Positions 9,386 through 18,485 of a DNA stretch of 64,000 nt are shown in pieces. The position numbers were made by a program, and so were the translations under genes. The DNA is from Brevundimonas sp. UBA5866 (lineage in GTDB: Bacteria > Pseudomonadota > Alphaproteobacteria > Caulobacterales > Caulobacteraceae), in contig NZ_DJFS01000027.1 of NCBI RefSeq assembly GCF_002432125.1, forward strand, positions 23,922 to 87,921, in the 5' to 3' direction. Below the pieces are notes generated by a model. That model did not search any database, was not told where the DNA came from, and saw only the letters and a list, made by a program, of their open reading frames with translations. Within the stretch, counting starts at the first letter, position 1. The number at the start of each line of letters is the position of its first letter.

Positions 9386-10587
9386 TGGATCTGTCGCTGG
9401 CAGAAACCACGCGCATGCTCGTGGACGGGTTCGGGGCGATCGGCGCATTGGCCGTGGCGCTCGTCCTGTGGCGACGTCGCCGCCGCTCGACCGTCCAGAA
9501 CGTGCTGCTGCTCGTGTTCGGACTGTCGGGCCTGTTCTATCTCTGCCGCGCGCTCAGCATGGCCACGGGCATCGATGCCTTCGCGGCCCTAACGCTGGTG
9601 CTGGCCTGCGCCCTGCCAACGGCGGCGCTGATCCTCGCGGAAATCCTGCTGCGGCGGCATTCACCGCTCTGGATGAAGATCGTCATCGGCGGCGGGACCA
9701 TCCTCGGCATCCTCGCCGCCCTTCTGGCCGGAAGCGGGATAGAGCGGGCGTTCAATCTGGCGATCTATGTGCCGTGCGCCCTGCTGCTGGTTCTGGGCCT
9801 GATCGTATTCCGCCGCCGTGACAGCCTGTCGCCGATGGAGAACTCTACCCTCAACGCCTATGCCCGCGCCCTTTTGGCGACGGGCCTGCTGGCGCTGACG
9901 GATTTCCGTATCGGCCTGCCCGTCGGCCTGTCCGCACTGGGTCTGCTGGGCCTGGCCTATGCCGCCGCTGCCGGAGCCAATGCGCCCAAGGGGTGGCTGG
10001 ACACGATCAAGGAGCTGTCGCTCACCTTCGCGACGGCCATCCTGCTGGCGGGCGCGCTGATGCTGCTCAACCGCCCGCAAAGCTGCCTGGAGGCAGGCTC
10101 GGTGCTGGCGGTGACCGTGGCCGCCCTGCTGGCCCTGTCGGTGCTGCTGCGCCTGCGCTCGGGCGGCAATGACCAACAGCGCCGCCTGTTCGACCATACG
10201 CTGGCCAACGCGGACACCGCATCTCTGAGCGCCTTTATCGCCGATGTGTCCCGCGTCGCGCCGCTGGAAGGGCTGATCCTCGCCCAGGGCAACGACCTGA
10301 CCGATTACGACCCCGCCCTGCTGCCCGCCGCGTTCGAGGGCCGCCCCGTGGTCCACCTGTCCAGCCTTTGGGCCGAGCATCCGCTGGCCGATGCCCGCGA
10401 ACAGCTGCGTGACCTGCTGCTGCGGCACAACTCGACGCACGCCATCCTGATCTCTCACCAGCCGCTGCGGATCGGGCTTGTCGCACTGGGCGGATCGGCC
10501 CTGTTGGACGAGGACGAGCGGGCCATGGCCCTGTTCCAGAAGACAGCCACCCTTTTGGCCGCACGCAGTACCGGAGAGGCCGCATGA
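9382..10587 (+). CDS. Multi-pass membrane protein with soluble C-terminal domain
   Basis: A 401-aa protein with about eight or nine hydrophobic segments in the first 265 residues (e.g. VLLLVFGLSGLFYLCRAL, ALLLVLGLIVF, AVTVAALLALSVLLRL), separated by short Arg-rich loops. It ends in a soluble tail of about 120 residues. The tandem ATG ATG at 9382/9385 overlaps the E1 stop (9383-9385); either could be used. No catalytic motif is recognised. It may anchor the operon's products at the membrane or act as transporter or sensor. Confidence 0.72.
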   Translation: MMDLSLAETTRMLVDGFGAIGALAVALVLWRRRRRSTVQNVLLLVFGLSGLFYLCRALSMATGIDAFAALTLVLACALPTAALILAEILLRRHSPLWMKIVIGGGTILGILAALLAGSGIERAFNLAIYVPCALLLVLGLIVFRRRDSLSPMENSTLNAYARALLATGLLALTDFRIGLPVGLSALGLLGLAYAAAAGANAPKGWLDTIKELSLTFATAILLAGALMLLNRPQSCLEAGSVLAVTVAALLALSVLLRLRSGGNDQQRRLFDHTLANADTASLSAFIADVSRVAPLEGLILAQGNDLTDYDPALLPAAFEGRPVVHLSSLWAEHPLADAREQLRDLLLRHNSTHAILISHQPLRIGLVALGGSALLDEDERAMALFQKTATLLAARSTGEAA

Positions 10588-11696
10588 CCCTTGAGCTGGT
10601 AAAGGGTGATTTCAACGCCTTCTTCCGCGTCCCGTTCGAGGTCTATCCGTCCGACAGCCCCTATGTCTCGCCCATGCGGTCGGACCTGAAAAAGTATCTC
10701 GACCCCAAGCAGAACCCGATGCTGAAGTCCGGCGGCGCGCTGGAGTTCTATGTCGTCAAACGCGACGGCAGGCCCGTGGCCCGCGCGACCGCCCACCGCC
10801 ACCTGCAGTCGAATGAACGCCACGGCTGGGCGCGGACCTGCTTCGGCTATTTCGACGCGGCGGACGATGCGGAGGCCATCGACCTGCTGTTCGCGGCCAT
10901 CACCGACTTTGCCCGACGCCACGGCGATAGCGAGATCGTCGGCCCCTTCAACCTGACGGCCATGCAGATGGTCGGCATGGTGACCGAAGGGTTTGAACAC
11001 GCCCCCACCACCGACATGATGTGGCACCCGCCGCACCTGTCCGCCCATCTGCAGCGACTGGGTTTTGCAGCCCGATTTCCCATGTCGACGTGGGAGTTCA
11101 CGCCTGACACCGTCGATCCCGACACACTGTTGAACAGCGGGGCGCGGGAAATCCTGTCGTCGCCGGACTGGACCTTTGCCCCCATCACCCGCAAGGATTT
11201 CAAGATCCGCATGGAGGAAGGCCGCCTGTGCCTGAACGGCGGGTTTGACCGGAACCCGATGTTCGTCCCCCTGACCACCGAGGAGTTCCGGTTCCAGGCC
11301 GGCGAAATGATGTGGGTCATGGACCCGTCATTGGCCGCCATCATTCATCATAAAGATGAACCAGCGGGCGTAGTCATCTGTATTCCCGACCTTAATCCTT
11401 TCGTGAAGCATGCCGGCGCGCGGTATGGCATCCGTATGCTCTGGTCGTGGCTGCGCGGTCTGTTCACGGCCAAACGCGCCGTCATCATCCTTTATTCGGT
11501 CATGCCCGAACATCAGGGCAAGGGCGTCAACGCCGCCATGCTGCACCGTGTTGCTTCGGCCCTGAGGAAGGGTGGATACCGGACGTGCGGGGTCACCTGG
11601 ATAGCCGATGTGAACAAGGCCTCGCTGCGCCAGATGGAGCGGTTGGGCGCACGTCGCCTGCATCGCACCCACCTGTTCCACAAGGGCATCGCATGA
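10584..11696 (+). CDS. GNAT-like protein (YghO-like architecture)
   Basis: A 370-aa protein that resembles the large two-part GNAT-like family containing E. coli YghO: an N-terminal VPFEVYPSDSPYVSP segment, the central GPFNLTAMQMVGMVTEGFE region followed by WHPPHLSAHLQRLGF, and a C-terminal acyl-CoA loop near residue 310 (VMPEHQGKGVNAAML). Substrate unknown. It overlaps the membrane-protein gene by ATGA (10584-10587) and the nitroreductase gene by ATGA (11693-11696), so its translation is coupled to both. Confidence 0.75.
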   Translation: MTLELVKGDFNAFFRVPFEVYPSDSPYVSPMRSDLKKYLDPKQNPMLKSGGALEFYVVKRDGRPVARATAHRHLQSNERHGWARTCFGYFDAADDAEAIDLLFAAITDFARRHGDSEIVGPFNLTAMQMVGMVTEGFEHAPTTDMMWHPPHLSAHLQRLGFAARFPMSTWEFTPDTVDPDTLLNSGAREILSSPDWTFAPITRKDFKIRMEEGRLCLNGGFDRNPMFVPLTTEEFRFQAGEMMWVMDPSLAAIIHHKDEPAGVVICIPDLNPFVKHAGARYGIRMLWSWLRGLFTAKRAVIILYSVMPEHQGKGVNAAMLHRVASALRKGGYRTCGVTWIADVNKASLRQMERLGARRLHRTHLFHKGIA

Positions 11697-12664
11697 CGCC
11701 CGAACTGTTCCGCGAACTGGTGGCCGAGGCGGTGCTGTCACCCAATGTGCACAACATCCAGCCGACGCTGTGGCGTCTGGTGGATGCGCAGACCATCGCG
11801 CTGGTGCAGTCCCCCGTGCGCAGCCTGCCCGTCGGTGACCCGACCCGGCGCGATGCACAGGCCAGCCACGGTGCCGCTGCCGAGGGTATGGTCATTGCGG
11901 CCAGTGCCCGTGGTATCGCCCTATCCGTTGCGACGGCCGCGCCCGGAGAGGTCGCCCGCATGACGGTTACCGGGGCCTGCGCACCTGATCCTCTGGTGCC
12001 GTTCCTGACCCGTCGCCGCACATATCGTGGCGCGTTCGACAAAGCGCTTGAAGCCTCGGCCCTCAAGGCGTTGGAGACATGGTCACACCCCGATACCCGC
12101 CTGATCACCGACGACGCCCATATCAGGCAGATCGCCCTACTGACGGATCAGGCAACCCTGCGGGCCTTCCGTAACCGCCCCTACCGACAGGAGCTTGCTT
12201 CCTGGATGCGACTGACCAAGGCAGACCGCAACTGGAGCCGTGACGGACTGAATGCGCAGGCAATGGGAATGTCGGCACCGCTGGCTGTCGCGGCGGGTGT
12301 CGTGCTTTCCCATCCGGTGTTCGAGATATTCGACCGGCTGCAACTGGCGGGCATGCTCACGGCAGAGGCGGGCGTAACCCGCTCGGCCAGCGCACTTGTG
12401 GCCTTTGTCCAGGACCGTGATGCCGATCCCTTCCAGACTGGTCGCGACTGGCACCGCCTTTGGCTGGAACTGACCGCAAGGGGTCTGTCCGCCGCCCCCC
12501 TGACCATTTTGGGGGACGACGCGCAGGCAGCGGCAGAAATGGGCCACCGTTTGAACCTAGCGCCACACCAGCGTCTGGTCACAGTCCTGCGGGCAGGCAT
12601 GGTGGACGCGGTCAAACTGCCCTCTCCCGCCCGCCTTCCGGTCGACGAACTGATCCTGCCCTAG
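11693..12664 (+). CDS. Acg/Rv1355c-type nitroreductase-like flavoprotein
   Basis: A 323-aa protein of the nitroreductase superfamily. SPNVHNIQPTLWRL (residues 16-29) is the Acg-type FMN/phosphate motif, RRRTYRGAF is the second conserved arginine-rich segment, and NRPYRQELASWMR follows. Nitroreductase-fold partners of E1-like enzymes in peptide modification act as FMN dehydrogenases; that role is only an analogy here, because no YcaO gene or precursor peptide is seen. The TAG stop lies in the CTAG (12661-12664) shared with the convergent cytochrome gene. Confidence 0.8.
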   Translation: MTPELFRELVAEAVLSPNVHNIQPTLWRLVDAQTIALVQSPVRSLPVGDPTRRDAQASHGAAAEGMVIAASARGIALSVATAAPGEVARMTVTGACAPDPLVPFLTRRRTYRGAFDKALEASALKALETWSHPDTRLITDDAHIRQIALLTDQATLRAFRNRPYRQELASWMRLTKADRNWSRDGLNAQAMGMSAPLAVAAGVVLSHPVFEIFDRLQLAGMLTAEAGVTRSASALVAFVQDRDADPFQTGRDWHRLWLELTARGLSAAPLTILGDDAQAAAEMGHRLNLAPHQRLVTVLRAGMVDAVKLPSPARLPVDELILP

Positions 12665-14310
12665 AGCCGTTTGAGGTACTCCAGAAGGTCGCGACGTTCC
12701 TCGATACTCAGACCGTCGAACATACGTGTATGGCCGCCATTACCCATGCCGCGCTGGCGGGTATCGACCTGCGACGGGCGGCTGTAGGGTTGATATCCCG
12801 CAGGGTAATCCACCCCGACCTTGTCCAGATTCATGGCATGGCCGCCCGTCTGGAAGATCGCCGGGCGTTCTTCCAGCCCCAGCAAAGCCGCCAGCGACGG
12901 CACCGAGCCATTGTGCAGATAGGGCGCGCTTTGCCAGATGCCCGTCAGCGGCGGCGGCGCATACCGGCCCGTGGCCTCGGCATGGATATGGCGAGCGATG
13001 GGTCTACGGTTCACGCTGTCCACAAGCTGCTGATCCATAGCCTCGGCGCGGGCGCTGTCCGTGCCGACTGTCTTGAGCACATTGGGAAAACGGCTCAGGC
13101 GCGGGCCCTGTGGCGTTTCCTGATAGGTCCCGTGGCAGGATGAGCATTTGGCTGAAAACAATGCGCCCCCGCGACCTGCACGCTCCATGTCGATTTGACC
13201 CGGGAAGGGCTGGGGCCTGACCGTAGCGACAAAGGCAAACGCTTCGCGTACGGTCGGGATCGCCCGCACGGCTGCACGGTCGCTCATGCCCATCGTCGGC
13301 ACGGTGAAATAGGCCGTGATCCCCGCCAGATCACCGAGATGGCCATCGGTAATGTCGGCTGTTGTCAGCGCCCGCTCGCGATCGTCGTGGCCGGTCGGCG
13401 CATAGGCCCCGTCCCACAGCAACATGGAGCGGAAGCCTCGGTCAGCCAGATGGGGCACGGAGGTAAAGCCCCGCTCACGCGCATAGACATCGCTCTGATC
13501 CGCCAGAAGACCATGCTGCAGCTTCAGTGCCGCCACGCCATTGGTCACGCCCGCATGGCCATTGCTGAACGGCAGAGGCCCCGTCCCGGCACTGCCAATT
13601 TCGGCCAGACGTTCCCTGACCCGAGGCAGCACGAAGTCACGCAGGGTCTTTTCTTCCCCAGCCGTCATTTCAGGATACAGGCGCCGCGTGGACGCCATCA
13701 AGGCATCGCTGTCCCGTGTCGCCGCAACCAGGGCGCGATAAATATCCTGGGTGTAGGTTTCCAGATCGAGCGACGGATTGGGGGCCCCCAGCCACAAACG
13801 CCCGGTCTGCGGCCTGCCCTGCGCGTCATAGGTCGGTGCGGCATGACAGGCGGCACATCCCGTGCTGGCGATCTGTATCTCGATCTGCGGGATCGAGCGG
13901 GTGCCTGTGCCCAAAACCAGACCCATAGCCGCTTCCGGCACCGGCGCGGGCCCGGCACCCTCGGGCCAGTTGGCTATGGTCTGCGGATAGAAAAAGCCAT
14001 AGCCCTGCATGATCCGCTGAAGAGCATCGAGCGATTGATCATCCGGCGACAGATGCATCACCAAGGCCGCCGACGTCAGCTTCCACGGCAGGGCCACCGT
14101 GTTCATCGCATCGGAGTTCAGTCCGCCGAAATCGCCGAATGCAAACTGCATCGCCCCGCGTGCGACGGCGTCATCAGATGGCTGCCAGTTTTCCAGAACT
14201 GTTGAGCGCGCAGAGATATGGCCGCGAAGGAAATCCCAGGCGTTATTTCCCGACGCTCCGCATCCCGACAGCGCGAGTAAAGCCGCACCTGCAATCCAAC
14301 AGCGTTTCAT
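12661..14310 (-). CDS. Dihaem cytochrome c lipoprotein, cytochrome-c-peroxidase/RoxA-like
   Basis: A 549-aa secreted lipoprotein. The start at 14310 gives MKRCWIAGAALLALSGC, with the lipobox cysteine at residue 17. Two haem c sites are visible: CAACH (152-156) and CSSCH (389-393). The C-terminal segment PPLTGIWQSAPYLHNGSVPSL is typical of dihaem cytochrome c peroxidase/RoxA-like proteins. It is expected to face the periplasm and move electrons; whether it is a peroxidase or an oxygenase cannot be read from sequence. It converges on the nitroreductase gene, both stops lying in one CTAG. Monocistronic. Confidence 0.85.
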   Translation of the reverse strand: MKRCWIAGAALLALSGCGASGNNAWDFLRGHISARSTVLENWQPSDDAVARGAMQFAFGDFGGLNSDAMNTVALPWKLTSAALVMHLSPDDQSLDALQRIMQGYGFFYPQTIANWPEGAGPAPVPEAAMGLVLGTGTRSIPQIEIQIASTGCAACHAAPTYDAQGRPQTGRLWLGAPNPSLDLETYTQDIYRALVAATRDSDALMASTRRLYPEMTAGEEKTLRDFVLPRVRERLAEIGSAGTGPLPFSNGHAGVTNGVAALKLQHGLLADQSDVYARERGFTSVPHLADRGFRSMLLWDGAYAPTGHDDRERALTTADITDGHLGDLAGITAYFTVPTMGMSDRAAVRAIPTVREAFAFVATVRPQPFPGQIDMERAGRGGALFSAKCSSCHGTYQETPQGPRLSRFPNVLKTVGTDSARAEAMDQQLVDSVNRRPIARHIHAEATGRYAPPPLTGIWQSAPYLHNGSVPSLAALLGLEERPAIFQTGGHAMNLDKVGVDYPAGYQPYSRPSQVDTRQRGMGNGGHTRMFDGLSIEERRDLLEYLKRL

Positions 14311-14474
14311 ACCCGACGCTCCCAGCGACCCTATGGCCACAGTGTTAGTGCGCTTTGCGCAGACACGCCAACCATCACAAACAGTTCAGGTTCTGACACA
14401 GGCGACATCCGCATGATTCAGCGAGCAAAAATGTCAGAAACAGCAATTTGCGAATAACTCGCAGAAAACACAGA

Positions 14475-14500
14475 GGAACCCGTTTTCCAGCGCTGGGTTT
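14475..14500 (+). promoter_or_regulatory. Candidate EcfG (general stress sigma) promoter of katE
   Basis: GGAAC (14475-14479), then 16 bases, then GGTT (14496-14499). The alphaproteobacterial EcfG consensus is GGAAC-N16/17-CGTT, so there is one mismatch. It sits 65 bases before the katE start. katE is a common member of the general stress regulon in this class. Confidence 0.55.
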
Positions 14501-14564
14501 TTAAAGCACTCGATGGGCGTTTGCAGACTGCTGCGCCGGTCTAAAGCGGATGGAGATAGCGATA

Positions 14565-16715
14565 ATGAAATCCTCCAAGACTTCCCCCAGTCTGGACAAT
14601 AGCCTGAACCATCACTCGCCTGGCACAGGCAAGGGCGAGTTCAAGACCGATACCGGCAACGCTGGCGAGACCCAGCAGCACATCAAGAATGATGGCGACC
14701 ACAAGGATGGCGTGGCGCATTTGACCGACAATTTCGGTCACCGCATCTCCGACAACCAGAACAGCCTTCGCGCAGGTGCCCGCGGCCCGACGCTGCTTGA
14801 GGACTTTGTCCTGCGCGAGAAAATTTTCCACTTCGACCACGAACGCATCCCCGAGCGCATCGTCCACGCGCGCGGCTCGGGCGCGCATGGCGTGTTCAAG
14901 GTGACCAAGGCCATTCCGGAACTGACCAAAGCCGGTCTGTTTCAAAAGGAAGGCAATGAATGCCCCGTCTTCGTGCGCTTCTCGACCGTCGCGGGCGGCG
15001 CGGGATCCATCGACACGCCGCGCGACGTGCGCGGCTTTGCGGTGAAGCTCTACACCGACGAAGGCAACTGGGACCTCGTGGGCAACAACATCCCCGTCTT
15101 CTTCATCCAGGACGCGATGAAGTTCCCCGACCTCGTCCATTCGGTGAAGATGGAGGCCGACCGCGGCTATCCGCAGGCCGCCTCGGCGCATGACACCTTC
15201 TGGGATTTCGTCTCCCTGATGCCCGAGACCATGCACATGATCATGTGGGCCATGTCGGACCGTGGCATACCGCGCACCCTGCGCCACATCGAGGGTTTCG
15301 GCGTCCACACCTTCCGCTTCGTCAATGAAAAGGGCGAAGGCAAGTTCGTGAAATTCCACTGGAAGCCGGTGCTGGGCATTGAAAGCACCACCTGGGACGA
15401 AGCGGTCAAGATCGCCGGTGCCGATCCCGACTTCCACCGCCGCGACCTGTTCGAAGCCATCGATGCGGGTGACTTCCCCGAATGGGATTTCGGCATTCAG
15501 GTGTTTGACGAGGCATGGGCCGCCAAACAGCCCTATGACGTCCTCGACGCCACCAAGCTGATCCCCGAGGAAGAGATTCCGGTCCAGATCATCGGCCGCA
15601 TGACGCTGAACCGGAACGTCGACAACTTCTTCGCCGAGACCGAACAGGCTGCCTTCCTGCCCTCCAACATCCTTCCTGGCATCGACTTCACCAACGACCC
15701 GCTGCTGCAGGGCCGCCTGTTCTCCTATCTGGACACGCAGAAGTCGCGCCTCGGCACGACCAACTTCCACAAGATCCCGATCAATGCGCCGAAATGCCCG
15801 TTCCACAACTTCCAGCGTGACGGGCTGATGCAGACGCTGATCCCCACGGGCCGCGCCAACTATGAGCCGAACAGCCTGAACGAAGCGGGCGAGGACGCAG
15901 GTCCCCGCGCCTGCCCCGAAACCGGCTTCACCTCGTTCCGCGAGAACGGCGAGCGCAACGACGGCAGCGAACTGCTGCGCGTGCGTGCGGAAACCTTTGC
16001 GGACCACTATTCGCAGGCCCGCCTCTTCTATCGTTCGCAGACCGAGAACGAACAGGCCCACATCCGTGACGCCATTGTCTTCGAGCTGTCGAAGGTAAAC
16101 CTCGAACACGTCCGCGAGCGTGTGCTGTCGCGCCTGCGTAACATCGACGAAGACATGGCCAAGCGCATCGCTGACGGTCTGGCCATGGACCTGCCCGCCA
16201 AGGCCAAGGTCGCCAAGGAGCCGGTGGATATGAAGCCGTCGGACGCCCTGTCGATCCAGAAGCAGGCCAAGAAGACCTTCAAGGGCCGCACCGTTGGCAT
16301 CCTGTTCGCCGAAGGCTCGGACAAGGCCGGCATCGAGAAGCTGAAGGGCGACATCGAAAAGGCGGGCGGCACCGTCAAACTGGTCGCGCCCAAGGTCGGC
16401 GGCATTCCGGTCAAGGGCGGCACGCTGAAAGCCGATGAAAAGCTGGAAGGCGCGCCGTCGGTCGTGTTCGACGCCATCGCCTCGATCATCATGCCGGACG
16501 CCGCCGAAAAGCTGACGAAGAACGCCGCCGCCATCCAGTGGTTCGCCGACGCCTATGCCCACTGCAAGACCATCGGCCACTGCAAGGGCACGCAGATCCT
16601 GCTCGACAAGGCCAATGTCGAAAAAGACCAAGGCGTGGTGCCGTGGGAGGAAATGGTCGGCGTAGGACCCGTCCGTCACTGGGCGCGCGAGCCCAAAGTC
16701 CGCGACCTGCCGTAA
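14565..16715 (+). CDS. katE: Large-subunit monofunctional catalase (HPII type)
   Basis: Disproportionates hydrogen peroxide. The 716-aa protein has the long HPII form: an N-terminal extension, the catalase core, and a C-terminal flavodoxin-like (class-I amidotransferase-fold) domain from about residue 560 (GRTVGILFAEGSDKAGIE). The distal haem histidine is His101 in RIVHARGSGAHG; the distal asparagine is in DLVGNNIPVFF; the proximal tyrosine is in SYLDTQKSRLG. ATG 14565 is chosen because GGAG (14552-14555) lies 9 bases upstream; ATG 14550 is in frame but lacks a site. It is followed after 12 bases by the hemerythrin-like gene. Confidence 0.96.
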   Translation: MKSSKTSPSLDNSLNHHSPGTGKGEFKTDTGNAGETQQHIKNDGDHKDGVAHLTDNFGHRISDNQNSLRAGARGPTLLEDFVLREKIFHFDHERIPERIVHARGSGAHGVFKVTKAIPELTKAGLFQKEGNECPVFVRFSTVAGGAGSIDTPRDVRGFAVKLYTDEGNWDLVGNNIPVFFIQDAMKFPDLVHSVKMEADRGYPQAASAHDTFWDFVSLMPETMHMIMWAMSDRGIPRTLRHIEGFGVHTFRFVNEKGEGKFVKFHWKPVLGIESTTWDEAVKIAGADPDFHRRDLFEAIDAGDFPEWDFGIQVFDEAWAAKQPYDVLDATKLIPEEEIPVQIIGRMTLNRNVDNFFAETEQAAFLPSNILPGIDFTNDPLLQGRLFSYLDTQKSRLGTTNFHKIPINAPKCPFHNFQRDGLMQTLIPTGRANYEPNSLNEAGEDAGPRACPETGFTSFRENGERNDGSELLRVRAETFADHYSQARLFYRSQTENEQAHIRDAIVFELSKVNLEHVRERVLSRLRNIDEDMAKRIADGLAMDLPAKAKVAKEPVDMKPSDALSIQKQAKKTFKGRTVGILFAEGSDKAGIEKLKGDIEKAGGTVKLVAPKVGGIPVKGGTLKADEKLEGAPSVVFDAIASIIMPDAAEKLTKNAAAIQWFADAYAHCKTIGHCKGTQILLDKANVEKDQGVVPWEEMVGVGPVRHWAREPKVRDLP

Positions 16716-16727
16716 GGAGACGCAAAC

Positions 16728-17366
16728 ATGGCAACCCAAACCCCAGCGGCAGCCAAGACCAAGGCTGACCAACCGACCAAGAAGGATCCGAAGAAGGCCA
16801 AGGCCTCCGCTATTGCAGAGGCCAAATCCTTCGCGCCCGAACTGGCCGTGCGCATCGGCTCGACGCCCAAGACCAAGTTCCGAGGCAATCCCGATGTGTT
16901 CGGCCGTCTGGTCGAGGACCACGACAAGCACCGTGCCCTGATCGCCATGATCGAGGAAACCACCAGCAGCAATCCCGAACAGCGCAAGATGCTGTTCGAG
17001 GAGTTCGTCAAAGAGGTCCAGTCCCACGCCAATGCCGAGGATCAGGCCCTGTGGTCTACGGTCCTGCGTGATCCGTCCACCACGGACGATGCCCGCCACG
17101 CCGTGGCCGAGCACAAGGAGCTGGACAAGCTGATGGCGGACCTTGCCGCGCGCGACTATGCCAACCCGGGCTGGCTCCGCCGCTTTGCCGCGCTGAAGGA
17201 GGAATATCTCCACCACGTCGGCGAAGAGGAACAGGAGCAGTTCGTCGCCGCCGAGAAAATCCTCTCGGACAGCGACCTCAAATACATGCGCAAGGTCTTC
17301 GAGCGCCGCAAGAAAGCCGAGAAAGCCGCGGCCAAGATCGAAAAGAAGATCAAGCTCAAGTCCTAG
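16728..17366 (+). CDS. Hemerythrin HHE-domain protein
   Basis: A 212-aa cytoplasmic protein. Residues 1-40 are rich in Ala, Lys and Pro (disordered tail). The HHE cation-binding domain spans about residues 60-180: LVEDHDKHR, SHANAEDQAL, AEHKELDKL and YLHHVGEEEQEQF supply the His, Asp and Glu ligands of a diiron site. The C-terminus is Lys-rich. AAGGAGA precedes the start at normal distance. It is co-transcribed with katE and ends at a strong terminator, so a role in peroxide, oxygen or iron protection is likely. Confidence 0.87.
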   Translation: MATQTPAAAKTKADQPTKKDPKKAKASAIAEAKSFAPELAVRIGSTPKTKFRGNPDVFGRLVEDHDKHRALIAMIEETTSSNPEQRKMLFEEFVKEVQSHANAEDQALWSTVLRDPSTTDDARHAVAEHKELDKLMADLAARDYANPGWLRRFAALKEEYLHHVGEEEQEQFVAAEKILSDSDLKYMRKVFERRKKAEKAAAKIEKKIKLKS

Positions 17367-17391
17367 CGCCGCCTCTTGCGCAAACCTGTGG

Positions 17392-17419
17392 CCCCGCCCC
17401 TGTGGCGGGGTCTTTTTTT
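17392..17419 (+). terminator. Terminator of the katE operon
   Basis: CCCCGCC (17392-17398), loop CCTGT, GGCGGGG (17404-17410), then TC and seven T residues (17413-17419). Confidence 0.92.
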
Positions 17420-17486
17420 GGCCGCGTACACCGGCCAGCCCGCAATCCTGATTGACACACCCTGCGGGCATGGGGACTGTCCGACC

Positions 17487-18425
17487 ATGAGCGCCACCCT
17501 GCCTGATACGACCGCCGACAAGTCACGCTATCTGCCCGCCAACTCTGCGGGCCGCGCCCTGAATGTACTGGGTGATCGCTGGGTGCTGATGATCCTCGGT
17601 CAGGCGATTACGGGTGTCTCCCGTTTCGAGGAATTCCAGTCCCGTATCGGTATTGCCCGCAGCCTGCTGACCGAACGGCTGCGCCGGCTGGAAACGGCTG
17701 GGGTACTGGCCCGCCACCGCTACAACGCCCGCCCCCCGCGCGATGAGTATCGCCTGACCGAAATGGGACAGGACCTTTTCCGCGCGGCCATGATGATCAT
17801 CCGCTGGGAACGGAACTGGTATCCCGATGCCAAGGTCAGGGTGTTGAACCTGACCCATACCGACGGCCATGTGCTGGTGCCCCAGTGCCGCTGTGCGCAC
17901 TGTGACGAGGAAGTCATCGCACGCGAGACCCATTCCATCCCCGGTCCGGGCGCGGGGCTGGAACCGCCACTGAAAGCCCGCGCCCAGCGCCGCTCGGTGG
18001 TGGACAATCCCAATACCGCGCACACCATGATCGAGCGCACGATCGATGTGTTGGGTGACCGCTGGATCGCCCATACCATCGCCGCCTCTTTTCTGGGCTG
18101 TCGCCGGTTTGGCGAGTTCCAGCAACGGCTGGGCATAGCCACCAATATCCTGTCCGAACGTCTGGCCCGTCTGGTGACGCTGGGCATTCTTGAACAGCGC
18201 CCCTATCAGACCCAACCCGTACGCATGGAATACCGGTTGACGCCCAAGGGGCTGGACCTGTTCCCGCTGGTGGTCGAACTGGTCAACTGGGGTGCCCGCT
18301 GGCTTTCCGGCCCTGAGGGTCCGCCCGAGATTCTGATGCATAAATGCGGGCAGAAACTGGTGACACGCATTGTCTGCGGCAACTGCAATCAAGACATCGA
18401 ACGTGGCAGCCTGACCGGCCTCTGA
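17487..18425 (+). CDS. Tandem HxlR-family regulator (two fused wHTH domains)
   Basis: A 312-aa protein built of two HxlR modules. Module 1 (about 20-130) has ALNVLGDRWVLMILG and EFQSRIGIARSLLTERLRRLE. Module 2 (about 175-290) has TIDVLGDRWIAHTIA and EFQQRLGIATNILSERLARL. Each module is followed by a Cys-rich tail (CRCAHC; CGQK...CGNC) that could bind a metal. HxlR proteins are normally 100-130 aa and dimerise, so this is a built-in dimer. ATG 17487 is chosen over an upstream in-frame codon that would overlap the previous terminator. An inverted repeat separates it from the downstream oxygenase gene, its likely target. Confidence 0.86.
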   Translation: MSATLPDTTADKSRYLPANSAGRALNVLGDRWVLMILGQAITGVSRFEEFQSRIGIARSLLTERLRRLETAGVLARHRYNARPPRDEYRLTEMGQDLFRAAMMIIRWERNWYPDAKVRVLNLTHTDGHVLVPQCRCAHCDEEVIARETHSIPGPGAGLEPPLKARAQRRSVVDNPNTAHTMIERTIDVLGDRWIAHTIAASFLGCRRFGEFQQRLGIATNILSERLARLVTLGILEQRPYQTQPVRMEYRLTPKGLDLFPLVVELVNWGARWLSGPEGPPEILMHKCGQKLVTRIVCGNCNQDIERGSLTGL

Positions 18426-18444
18426 CCTTACTTGCATAAACAGA

Positions 18445-18457
18445 CTAACAGTGTTAG
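18445..18457. promoter_or_regulatory. Candidate operator of the tandem HxlR regulator
   Basis: CTAACA-G-TGTTAG is a perfect 13-bp inverted repeat in the 60-base gap between the regulator and the oxygenase gene, 28 bases before the oxygenase start. Position and symmetry suggest an operator; only one copy was seen. Confidence 0.5.
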
Positions 18458-18485
18458 CTGATGACCACACCAATGGGGAATGGTC

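Noticed and set aside
7584..12664. Azole-forming (TOMM/microcin-like) peptide cluster
   Set aside because: E1-like and nitroreductase genes fit, but no YcaO gene and no precursor peptide are visible in or around the operon.
14541..17471. 976-codon open frame on the minus strand
   Set aside because: It is fully antisense to katE and the hemerythrin gene, has no domain motif and low-complexity composition; a by-product of high-GC codon usage.
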